From Clostridiales bacterium (lineage in GTDB: Bacteria; Bacillota; Clostridia; Saccharofermentanales; Saccharofermentanaceae), in NCBI GenBank assembly GCA_017527865.1, contig JAFXPN010000013.1, forward strand, positions 1-64,000: a stretch of 64,000 nt of DNA. Reading direction: 5' to 3'. The translations under genes and the position numbers were made by a program. Positions 1 through 7,459 of this stretch are shown piece after piece. How positions within the stretch are numbered: the first letter of the stretch is position 1; each line of letters begins with the position of its first letter. The notes under the pieces were generated by a model that made no database searches, was not told the origin of the DNA, and worked only from the letters and a program-made list of their open reading frames with translations.

Positions 1-361
1 ACTTCATGATCAGATCGTTGTGTTTTATCGATCTGTCAGCCGGTCTGTCATATGAATTGTTGACCAGAGATTCCCAGAGTTCTGAATCATACGGGTTATC
101 TTCCGCAGGCTTTACGATATAATCTCCACAATGGGCTTCTACGGTTTGTTCCTGATAATCTGGTTCGCCGGTTATCATGGTGATGTTGTCGTATTGTTTT
201 TCGGTGAGTCTGAGCATTCCGACAACACCTGTTTTCGGAGCATATTCTTTTATCCGGCGGTAATGCTTCTCGGCTGCTTTCCGGTTTTGAACTATACGCA
301 TAAACACTTCGGGAGTAATCCTCCAATACTCGTATTTGATAAGAAACTTACGAAGATACAG
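1..361 (-). pseudogene. cas2: Cas2 fragment, N-terminus missing, runs off left edge
   Basis: The minus-strand frame entered at 361 reads LRKFLIKYEY, then VFMRIVQNRKAAEKHYRRIK, then GVVGMLRLTEKQYDNI. This is the middle and C-terminal pattern of Cas2, the spacer-integration partner of Cas1; the GxVxxLxLTEKQ stretch resembles type II-associated Cas2. A TGA stop at 362-364 sits directly before the first matching codon, so the first 25-30 residues, including the beta1 DxP strand that holds the metal-binding aspartate, are absent and no start codon is available. The frame stays open to base 2, with a tail (EQTVEAHCGDYIVKPAEDN) longer than expected, so the real end lies outside the window. I see no CRISPR repeats and no Cas1 inside the window. 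The most likely reading is a cas2 broken by deletion. The family call is from motif pattern only. Confidence 0.62.
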
Positions 362-426
362 TCAATTGTAAATGTTAATGCAATACCTGTGTTTCTATAA
401 CAATGAATTATTAAACAGGCTATAAT

Positions 427-1104
427 ATGGCTATGGCACGTGTAGATACATTTACTCACATAGCATCCGATAGTACCGCACCTTTAGTTGTGCTTGTTGC
501 TCATTCAGATAATGATGATGAGATTGAGCATCTAAGGACAGATATATATTTACAGAGTAAGACGAAGTTTTCTTCGCTCATCAAAAACAATATTGACTGG
601 AATACGTCCCTCTCACCTTGGCCGTACGACAGAATAGCAAAGGGAGTAGGACCTTTTATTGGGAAGGCAGATGCATTTCTTAGGGAATTGGAAGAGGACG
701 TTGCAAGAGAGATAGCGATGTCCAGAATTAATCCTAGTGCCGTATACATAGCAGGGTATTCACTTGCCGGCCTTTTTGCACTGTATTCTCTTTACAAAAC
801 TGATCTTTTTGATGGTGGCGCGTGTTGCTCTGGATCCTTATGGTATCCGGGTTTTGTAGACTTCGTAAAGAATAATGATTTCTGTAAGCTTCCCACGAGA
901 CTTTATATGTCTTTGGGCGATAAGGAGTCGCAGGTTAAAAACCCGATATTTGCTTCTGTTGAAGATAAGACCAAAGAGGTGTTGAAGTGCTATAAGCAGC
1001 AGGGAATAAATGTGAAGTTCGAAATGAATCCCGGTAATCATATGACGGATGTTGATAATAGAGTGGCTAAGGGAATTTCAAATCTGTTAACCGGTTGGCA
1101 GTAA
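427..1104 (+). CDS. Putative esterase, alpha/beta hydrolase fold
   Basis: The product is a 225-residue protein resembling the putative-esterase (esterase D/Fes-like) group of alpha/beta hydrolases. The nucleophile elbow is GYSLAG near residue 115 (serine of GxSxxG), LYMSLGDKE fits the strand leading to the acidic residue, and NPGNHMTD near the end gives the catalytic histidine. SLWYPGF and DWNTSLSPWPYD are also typical of clostridial members. There is no signal peptide, so a cytoplasmic enzyme is expected; the substrate is unknown. An in-frame stop at 412 limits the start to 427, but no Shine-Dalgarno sequence precedes it, and the gene lies between a broken cas2 and a transposase scrap. The 5' end may therefore have been rearranged and expression is uncertain. 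Its stop codon overlaps the start of the transposase remnant. Confidence 0.7.
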   Translation: MAMARVDTFTHIASDSTAPLVVLVAHSDNDDEIEHLRTDIYLQSKTKFSSLIKNNIDWNTSLSPWPYDRIAKGVGPFIGKADAFLRELEEDVAREIAMSRINPSAVYIAGYSLAGLFALYSLYKTDLFDGGACCSGSLWYPGFVDFVKNNDFCKLPTRLYMSLGDKESQVKNPIFASVEDKTKEVLKCYKQQGINVKFEMNPGNHMTDVDNRVAKGISNLLTGWQ

Positions 1105-1237
1105 GTGTCTGGGGATGCTTGAAGCGATCCCGGAAACATTCCCAGACGCCAAGTATCAACGCTGTACAGTGCACTTCTATAGGAATGACTTCACAGTCGT
1201 TCCGAGAGGCAAGGTCAGAGAGGTAATTGCTGTTCCA
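1100..1237 (+). pseudogene. IS256-family transposase remnant
   Basis: One frame reads SKCLGMLEAIPETFPDAKYQ and then RCTVHFYRNDF and GKVREV, the well-conserved core of IS256-family (Mutator-type) transposases around the second catalytic region. Only about 45 codons are recognisable. There is no start codon, the upstream and downstream transposase domains are missing and no terminal inverted repeats are visible. The remnant begins inside the last codons of the upstream esterase. It marks an old insertion and deletion event. Confidence 0.8.
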
Positions 1238-1249
1238 AGCTATTATGCA

Positions 1250-1280
1250 TTGATTAACAAAATGAATAATGCTATATAAT
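1250..1280 (+). promoter_or_regulatory. Probable sigma-A promoter of the CXXC/4Fe-4S operon
   Basis: TTGATT at 1250-1255 is followed after 17 bases by TATATA (1273-1278); TATAAT lies two bases further on at 1275-1280. It sits about 40 bases before the small CXXC gene in an AT-rich gap. Confidence 0.5.
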
Positions 1281-1318
1281 AAATTTGCAAAATTTACTGA
1301 CTTATTTGTGGGACAAAG

Positions 1319-1468
1319 ATGAAACAAAATAATGTGAGTATAGTGCTTTGGACAGCTGCGCTGGTGATCGCGCTGGGTATGGCAGTGTTCGGCTATATAA
1401 GCGGTGAAGCGCAGACGGTCTTCACTAAAGCCGTAAAAATTTGCATGGAGTGTATCGGCCTTGGATAA
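1319..1468 (+). CDS. Small CD1871A-family CXXC-motif membrane protein
   Basis: This is a 49-residue protein with one membrane segment (about residues 6-28, IVLWTAALVIALGMAVF) and the C-terminal motif KAVKICMECIGLG. Both length and motif match the small CD1871A-type CXXC proteins of Clostridia. The two cysteines could bind a metal or cluster, or act in thiol redox chemistry; the role is not established. Its stop codon overlaps the TTG start of the following 4Fe-4S membrane protein by 8 bases, which implies translational coupling and a shared membrane redox job. A weak GGGAC ribosome site precedes the ATG. Confidence 0.8.
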   Translation: MKQNNVSIVLWTAALVIALGMAVFGYISGEAQTVFTKAVKICMECIGLG

Positions 1469-2333
1469 GAAACACGGATCAAAACTCCGTAAGATCGTTC
1501 AGATCTGCTGGGGCGTGTTAACTAATGCATATCTTAAGGGTTTTACTGCCGGAGGTTCAACGATATATACGGGACCGCTTAAGCACTTCTGTGTTCCCGG
1601 CATGAACTGCTATTCCTGTCCCGGCGCTCTCGGCGCGTGCCCGATCGGCGCTTTGCAGGCGGTGCTCAACTCAAGACACAGGAAGTTCCCGTTTTACGTT
1701 TTGGGATTCCTTATGACAATAGGCCTGTTCCTCGGACGTTTTGTCTGCGGCTGGCTGTGTCTGTTCGGACTCATACAGGAACTTCTGTATATGATCCCGA
1801 CACCTAAGCTCAAGATGCCTGAGCGTTTGGATAAGGTCCTTCGTTACCTAAAGTATGTCATGCTTATTGTTATGGTGGTAGGTCTGCCGCTCCTGTATCG
1901 GAATGACTACGGATCATCCAAGCCTTTTTTCTGTGAATTCGTATGTCCTGTCGGCACGCTCGAGGGCGGTATACCCCTTGTGCTGATGAACGATCAGTTA
2001 AGACCTGCTCTCGGCGGGTTGTTCATTTTTAAGATGTCTGTCCTTGCAGTTTGCATACTGGCTTCGATCTTTATATACAGACCTTTCTGTAAATACCTGT
2101 GTCCTCTCGGGGCTTTTTACGCACTGTTCCAGAAGGTCAGTCTCGTTAAACTCGATGTAGATAAGTCTGCCTGCGTCAGCTGCGGTGCCTGCGCACGTAA
2201 ATGCGCTATGAATGTAGACCCGAGCAAGACGCCGAACAGTACTGAGTGCATAAGATGCGGTGAGTGTATAAAGTCCTGCCCGAAGAATGCTCTTCGCTTT
2301 ACTTGTGCGGGCAAAAAAGTAGGAACAACATGA
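1461..2333 (+). CDS. 4Fe-4S polyferredoxin membrane protein (NapH-like)
   Basis: This 290-residue integral membrane iron-sulfur protein has CxxC-type motifs near the N-terminus (CVPGMNCYSCP, GACPIGAL), then CGWLCLFG and CKYLCPLGAF in membrane hairpins, and two ferredoxin-type CxxCxxCxxxC clusters at about residues 232-275 (CVSCGACARKC, CIRCGECIKSCP). This layout belongs to the NapH/CcoG-like group that moves electrons between membrane and soluble partners. The TTG at 1461 is chosen because it starts the conserved frame inside the end of the CXXC gene. Donor and acceptor cannot be read from the sequence; thiol or quinone-independent electron transfer is an inference. Confidence 0.85.
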   Translation: MDKKHGSKLRKIVQICWGVLTNAYLKGFTAGGSTIYTGPLKHFCVPGMNCYSCPGALGACPIGALQAVLNSRHRKFPFYVLGFLMTIGLFLGRFVCGWLCLFGLIQELLYMIPTPKLKMPERLDKVLRYLKYVMLIVMVVGLPLLYRNDYGSSKPFFCEFVCPVGTLEGGIPLVLMNDQLRPALGGLFIFKMSVLAVCILASIFIYRPFCKYLCPLGAFYALFQKVSLVKLDVDKSACVSCGACARKCAMNVDPSKTPNSTECIRCGECIKSCPKNALRFTCAGKKVGTT

Positions 2334-2375
2334 TCAGTTGTATCAGTAATAATCATTTAGGAAAGGAATGAAAAA

Positions 2376-3236
2376 ATGAAAAAGAACGTTTTAAAGATCC
2401 GTTTGCTCGCATCAGTGCTCGCAGCCGCTCTTATGCTGACGGCCTGCAGTACATCATCGGGATCAAAGAGTGATCGCGATGATGATGACGATGATGAGGT
2501 TGTTGAAGAGACAGAAGAAGAGGAAACTGAACCGACCGAGACTCCGACTCCGACTCCGGAGCCTACAGACACTCCGACTCCTACTCCGGAACCGGAAACA
2601 TGGTTCGATTCCCAGGGACTGAGCATCACCCCGCAGGGCGATTTCACCTATACGACCGAATGGATAATGTGGTCTGATGACTATTCGATCGGATCCAGAG
2701 AGCCCGGAACTTCCTTTGAGATGCCGGCCAATTTTACCATAACCGAGACGACTGACGGCGTTGCAGACGGTTATAAAAAGCTGATTGGAACTTATACTGA
2801 CGACTGGGCTTCGTTCTTCTATTCATATACGCCGATCGTCTCTTATGACACAAGCCTCGGAAGCGTAAAGCCTTCAACCTGGATCAGCGCGTTTGACCGC
2901 TATACGGGTGTATCTTTTGAACCCGGAGACGTTACGATCCCGATCGAATATGAAGGAAAAACATATGATGTAATGTGTCAATTCGATTTTGATTACGATT
3001 ACGATTATGACGAAGGTCATCTGGTAGATATCTTTACGTGTACGGTAATCTGTCCTGTCGACTATGACGGTACGGTCTTCCATATAGGATGCGGAAGAAC
3101 ATATTCTGCAGAACTTGGCGCTAATGATGATGAGCCGTATGAAAGTATCGATTATTCAAGCCCTTTGATGCTTGATGAATTCCCCTTCTACGGCAGTGAG
3201 TTCCCTCATGTATATTTCAGTTTGAGCAACGAATGA
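2376..3236 (+). CDS. Secreted lipoprotein with acidic and TPTPTPEP linker
   Basis: This 286-residue protein begins with a signal peptide and a lipobox, LTAC (cysteine at about residue 24), so it should be lipid-anchored outside the membrane. A run of Asp, then Glu/Thr residues and two TPTPTPEP-type repeats (residues 33-75) form an extended linker across the wall. The remaining 200 residues contain no motif I recognise; they are rich in Tyr, Asp and Phe and look like a beta-rich extracellular domain. The ribosome site AGGAAAGG lies just upstream. The gene follows the 4Fe-4S protein by 42 bases and ends in a clear terminator, so it may be the last gene of that operon. Confidence 0.75.
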   Translation: MKKNVLKIRLLASVLAAALMLTACSTSSGSKSDRDDDDDDEVVEETEEEETEPTETPTPTPEPTDTPTPTPEPETWFDSQGLSITPQGDFTYTTEWIMWSDDYSIGSREPGTSFEMPANFTITETTDGVADGYKKLIGTYTDDWASFFYSYTPIVSYDTSLGSVKPSTWISAFDRYTGVSFEPGDVTIPIEYEGKTYDVMCQFDFDYDYDYDEGHLVDIFTCTVICPVDYDGTVFHIGCGRTYSAELGANDDEPYESIDYSSPLMLDEFPFYGSEFPHVYFSLSNE

Positions 3237-3256
3237 CCGGCAGTAACGAATGATCT

Positions 3257-3290
3257 AAGGGGCTGTTCACAATTGGACGGCCCTTTTTTC
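3257..3290 (+). terminator. Rho-independent terminator
   Basis: GGGCTGT and ACGGCCC pair around a short loop (one T-G wobble) and are followed by TTTTTT. It closes the lipoprotein gene. Confidence 0.8.
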
Positions 3291-3388
3291 TTTGTCTGCA
3301 GTAAATCCGGAAGTATCTTTTTATCTGAGATCATTGTTCCTATATGCCGTTAAGATATATAATAAGAGAATCAGATGAGGTGATAAAA

Positions 3389-6300
3389 ATGGCGGAACAG
3401 GATCAAGTATTCAATAAGATTGCCGAAGCACTGCTGGTGGATTATTCCAGTGTTTACTATGTAAATGCGGTCACGAATGAGTACTTTTGGTATTCCGTCA
3501 ATCCTGAGTTTCATTCGCTCAGTCTTGAACAGGGCGGCGACGATTTCTTCAAGAATATAATCCGTGACTGCAAGAAAGTCATTTATGAAGAGGATCAGCA
3601 TATCTTCCTGAAGGATATTCAGAAGGATAATCTTCTTAATGCCATGAAAAAGGGCAGTATGCAGAATATTGAGTACCGTCTTATGATAAACGGTGTTCCT
3701 ACATGGCATTCCCTTAGGATGATAAGAGGTCTTGACGAGAATGCAGACTATTTTATCTTAGGCGTTATCAATATTGACGAGGAATACCGGCGCAGAGCGA
3801 TGGAAAAGGAGATCGCCCGTCAAAGAGAGGTATATAACCAGATCACCGCGAGCCTTGCAGGACAGTATGACACTCTCTATTACATCGATATAGAAACAAG
3901 CACATATGTTGAGATATCTTCGACTGATGAATATAAGAAACTCAATGTGCCTGCAACCGGCAAGGATTTCTTTGCCGAGAGCAGGAGGAGCATACGTAAA
4001 TATGTGCATCCCGAAGATCAGGAGAGTGTCCTCAAACTCCATTATAAAGATGCAATGCTACTTAATCTTAAACACAGGAATTCGTTCTCGATGGCATACC
4101 GCCTTGTGGTGGATAATCAGGTAAAACACATCAGGCATACGGAGATCATGTCCGGTGATAAGAAGCATATCATCGTTTGTGTCGAGAATATTGATGAAGA
4201 GGTCAGGGCCAGTCTTGAGTTTAAGGAGACTAAAGAGAAGAGCGTCACGTATTCCCGGATAGCCGAGAGTCTTGCATCCCATTATGACCTGATATATTAC
4301 ATCGATGTTCAAACGCAGCATTATATTGAGTTTTCATCGCATAAGCTCTACGGGGAACTGGATATCAAAGAAGAAGGTGATGATTTCTTCAGAATAGCAG
4401 AGCAGAATGCCGAAAGGGTCATTCATCCTGAAGACAGGGACCGGATAATCGCTTTTGTCAACAGAGATAACTTTATCTCGCAGCTGGAAAACAACAGGTG
4501 TTTGGTTGAAGATTACCGTATGGTCGTTGACGGAGGCGAACCTCAATATACAAGAATGACAGTGAGTATGTCATCCGATAAGACACATTTCATAATGTGT
4601 ATAGAGAACCGGCAGGAAGCTGTCAGGAAAGAAAAGGAATTGCTCCAGTCACTTTCGATGGCGAATGAGTTTGCCAGAAAAGACGGTCTTACAGGTACAA
4701 GAAATAAGACCGCATATCATGAATATGAAAAGGGACTTGAACAGGAGCTTTATGAGAATAAAGATCTGAAGTTCGGCATAGTAATATGCGATCTTAACGA
4801 TCTGAAACTGATCAACGATACGCAGGGACACAAAGCGGGAGACGATTATATAAAGTCTGCCTGTAAACTCATCTGCCGTGTGTTTGCGCACAGTCCGGTG
4901 TTCAGAGTCGGAGGAGACGAATTCGCAGTAGTCCTTAAAGGTCAGGATTACGTTGAGCGCGGGAACCTTATGGATTCTTTCAGGAGGCAGATCGAGGAGA
5001 ATATCAGGATAGGCAACGGTGCTTTAGTGGCTTCCGGTATGGCGGAATATCAGTCTGACAGTGACAGATCCGTCGATGATGTCTTTAAGCGTGCTGACAG
5101 CCGGATGTATGAAGATAAGGTACACATTAAGGAACTGAAGCTTCTCCTGGAGAGCCGTTCGCTCAAAGAAAAAGCTAACGTAAAGATGATCACGGATGAA
5201 AGAAAAAAGATGCTGGATTCCCTCTTCAAGTCTTATGATGTGGTAGCTGAAGGCACGTATGTTTACATATGTGACATGAAGTATGATTTTTCCAAGTGGT
5301 CGAAATCTGCCGTTGATACATACGGACTGCCTTCCGAGTATATGTACGGCGCCGGAGATATATGGGAAAACGTCATACATCCCGAAGACCGCGAAGCTTA
5401 CCATAAGGGCATAGATGAGATCTTTACCGGCAACACTTCCAGTCATGACATGCAGTACCGTGCACGGAAAATAAACGGCGAATATGATGTCTGTACCTGC
5501 AGGGGAGTTGTTATCAGGGATCTGTTCGGAGAACCCGATTACTTTGTCGGAACCATCCGTAATCACGGAGCTCAGGGGCATATCGATACATTGACCGGGC
5601 TTAGAAACCAGTACGGATTCTTCGAGGATCTGGACAGCTGTATCAAACGCCAGACATCTATATATGTTCTGATGATCGGCATAAGCAAGTTCTCGGAGAT
5701 AAACGAGGTTTACGGTTATCATTTCGGAAACAGGGTCCTCCAGCTCTATGCCAGAAAGTTTTTTGATACAACAGGGAATACCGGCAGCTGTTACAGACTT
5801 GACGGTACCAAGTTTGCCGTTATAAGCAATACCCTGTCATTGGATGATATTCAGGAAAGATACAGACAGTTCCGCAATTATTTCCGTGAGGAGTTTCAGG
5901 TCGACGGCAAGCGGATCCTGCTGGAGGTCAACTGCGGAGCGCTTAAGATCGACCGTTTCGAGTTTGATTCACAGACCGCATATGCCTGCCTGAATTTTGC
6001 TTACGAAGAATCCAAGACCCGTCATCAGGGTGAGATGATACTCTTCCATAATGATCTTAATGAAGACAACAGACAGAGGATAGAGAAGCTTCATGCCATC
6101 AGAGCTTCCATAAGACACGGATACAAAGGGTTCTATCTTCTTTACCAGCCTGTCGTGGATGCAAGGACGGAACAGCTGATCGGCGCAGAAGCGCTTCTGC
6201 GCTGGCAAAATGACACTTACGGCACCGTTCCTCCGGATCAATTCATACCTTTGCTTGAATCCGATCCGCTCTTTCCCGAATTGGGTGAATGGATAATGAA

Positions 6301-6847
6301 AGAGGCAGTCAGATCGGCAAAGAAGATCCTTAAGAAGAATCCGGAATTCGTGATCAACATCAATCTGTCTTATACACAGCTTGAGATGCCTAACTTTATC
6401 GATATGGTATTCCGTGTTCTCGACGAGACGGGATATCCGCCGGAACACCTGTGCTTGGAGGTAACGGAAAGATGCAGGCTTCTTGATATAGGACTTTTGA
6501 AGAATGTTGCCGCGAGCCTGAAATCAAGGGGAGTCCTGATCGCTCTTGATGATTTCGGAACAGGTTTTTCTTCTATCAGCATTGTTAAGGAACTTCCGTT
6601 TGACATAATCAAGATCGACAGGGGCTTCGTACAGAAGATAGAAGATAATGAGGTCGACAGGGAGCTGATGAGACATTTTGCGGATCTGGCCTCGCTGTTC
6701 GGCGCGAAGGTCTGTGTAGAAGGTATTGAGACAGAAGGAATGAAAGATATCCTTCAGCGTTTCCATGTGGAAAGCTTCCAGGGATACTATTACGCTAAGC
6801 CCCTTATGTTGAATAAGATACTTGAATGGGAAAATGATCCCGGATGA
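3389..6847 (+). CDS. Multi-PAS GGDEF-GGDEF-EAL cyclic-di-GMP enzyme
   Basis: This is a 1152-residue soluble signalling protein. Three PAS-like repeats of about 130 residues fill residues 15-425, each with a YYI/V-D core, a DDFF motif, a V(I/H)HPED motif and an NI(D/E) end. A GGDEF domain follows with an intact RVGGDEF site near 507. A fourth PAS domain (about 625-725, NVIHPEDREAY), a degenerate GGDEF (RLDGTKF near 805) and an EAL domain complete it. The EAL domain keeps GAEALLRW, INLSYTQLE, DDFGTGFS and QGYYYAKP, so it is probably an active phosphodiesterase. No RxxD inhibitory site precedes the first GGDEF. The start at 3389 is preferred over 3344 because GAGGTG lies 8 bases upstream. The protein should make or break cyclic di-GMP according to ligands sensed by the PAS array. 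There are no membrane segments. Confidence 0.9.
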   Translation: MAEQDQVFNKIAEALLVDYSSVYYVNAVTNEYFWYSVNPEFHSLSLEQGGDDFFKNIIRDCKKVIYEEDQHIFLKDIQKDNLLNAMKKGSMQNIEYRLMINGVPTWHSLRMIRGLDENADYFILGVINIDEEYRRRAMEKEIARQREVYNQITASLAGQYDTLYYIDIETSTYVEISSTDEYKKLNVPATGKDFFAESRRSIRKYVHPEDQESVLKLHYKDAMLLNLKHRNSFSMAYRLVVDNQVKHIRHTEIMSGDKKHIIVCVENIDEEVRASLEFKETKEKSVTYSRIAESLASHYDLIYYIDVQTQHYIEFSSHKLYGELDIKEEGDDFFRIAEQNAERVIHPEDRDRIIAFVNRDNFISQLENNRCLVEDYRMVVDGGEPQYTRMTVSMSSDKTHFIMCIENRQEAVRKEKELLQSLSMANEFARKDGLTGTRNKTAYHEYEKGLEQELYENKDLKFGIVICDLNDLKLINDTQGHKAGDDYIKSACKLICRVFAHSPVFRVGGDEFAVVLKGQDYVERGNLMDSFRRQIEENIRIGNGALVASGMAEYQSDSDRSVDDVFKRADSRMYEDKVHIKELKLLLESRSLKEKANVKMITDERKKMLDSLFKSYDVVAEGTYVYICDMKYDFSKWSKSAVDTYGLPSEYMYGAGDIWENVIHPEDREAYHKGIDEIFTGNTSSHDMQYRARKINGEYDVCTCRGVVIRDLFGEPDYFVGTIRNHGAQGHIDTLTGLRNQYGFFEDLDSCIKRQTSIYVLMIGISKFSEINEVYGYHFGNRVLQLYARKFFDTTGNTGSCYRLDGTKFAVISNTLSLDDIQERYRQFRNYFREEFQVDGKRILLEVNCGALKIDRFEFDSQTAYACLNFAYEESKTRHQGEMILFHNDLNEDNRQRIEKLHAIRASIRHGYKGFYLLYQPVVDARTEQLIGAEALLRWQNDTYGTVPPDQFIPLLESDPLFPELGEWIMKEAVRSAKKILKKNPEFVININLSYTQLEMPNFIDMVFRVLDETGYPPEHLCLEVTERCRLLDIGLLKNVAASLKSRGVLIALDDFGTGFSSISIVKELPFDIIKIDRGFVQKIEDNEVDRELMRHFADLASLFGAKVCVEGIETEGMKDILQRFHVESFQGYYYAKPLMLNKILEWENDPG

Positions 6848-6858
6848 TATAACAGCTC

Positions 6859-7455
6859 TTATATCTCTATTATCTTGAACCCGCAGCAGTTGACGATCTT
6901 AGTGCCTGATTCGTGATCATGGTAGAGCTTTACATTTCCGTATGAATCGTGGACGTGTCCGTGGAGCATGTATTCGGGACTGTATCTGTTGATAAGCTTG
7001 TTGAAGCATTCATATCCCTGATGAGAGAAGCTTCCTTTCATGTCGCCGTATCCTTTGGCAGGTGAGTGGGTCACAAGGATGTCAAAGCCTCCGTTGAGCA
7101 TGATCGACGGGGTCATCTTCATTATCCGTCTGTTCATCTGGTCCTCTGTATAAAGATTGAGTGCACCGGGCTTGCTGCCGACGCTGCCTCCCAGTCCGAG
7201 AAAACGGACACCGTTATACTTGTAAACTTTGTTTTCTATGCAGACTGCGCCGAGAGGAGGTTTGGAAACGAGCCTGTCATCGTGATTGCCGCGCACGTAT
7301 ATCATGGGTACGTTTACCATTGTCATAAGGAAATCCAGATAATCAGCTCGCAGATCCCCGCAGGATACTATCAGCTCAACGCCTTCGACCCGTTCTTTCT
7401 TGAAGTGGTCATACAGCAAGCGGTCTTCAACGTCGGCGACAGCGAGGATCTTCAT
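6859..7455 (-). CDS. Metallophosphoesterase
   Basis: This 198-residue calcineurin-like phosphoesterase carries the family metal-binding motifs in order: ADVED (D-x-[HE] variant, with Val-Glu where Asp-x-His is usual), CGDLRADY, RGNHDDR, THSPAKGYGD and LHGHVHDSYG. The first motif is atypical because the usual histidine is replaced, so metal site 1 may differ. It lies 4 bases after the BMP-fusion gene and is probably co-transcribed with it. The substrate (phosphodiester, nucleotide or protein) cannot be inferred. Confidence 0.85.
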   Translation of the reverse strand: MKILAVADVEDRLLYDHFKKERVEGVELIVSCGDLRADYLDFLMTMVNVPMIYVRGNHDDRLVSKPPLGAVCIENKVYKYNGVRFLGLGGSVGSKPGALNLYTEDQMNRRIMKMTPSIMLNGGFDILVTHSPAKGYGDMKGSFSHQGYECFNKLINRYSPEYMLHGHVHDSYGNVKLYHDHESGTKIVNCCGFKIIEI

Positions 7456-7459
7456 GCGA

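Noticed and set aside
2490..2600. Repeats of GAT and ACTCCGACTCCG as a tandem repeat locus
   Set aside because: They encode the Asp run and the TPTPTPEP linker of a lipoprotein and need no further explanation.
5024..5722. Minus-strand open frame of 232 codons inside the GGDEF-EAL gene
   Set aside because: It is antisense to a clearly conserved coding region and shows no motif or ribosome site.
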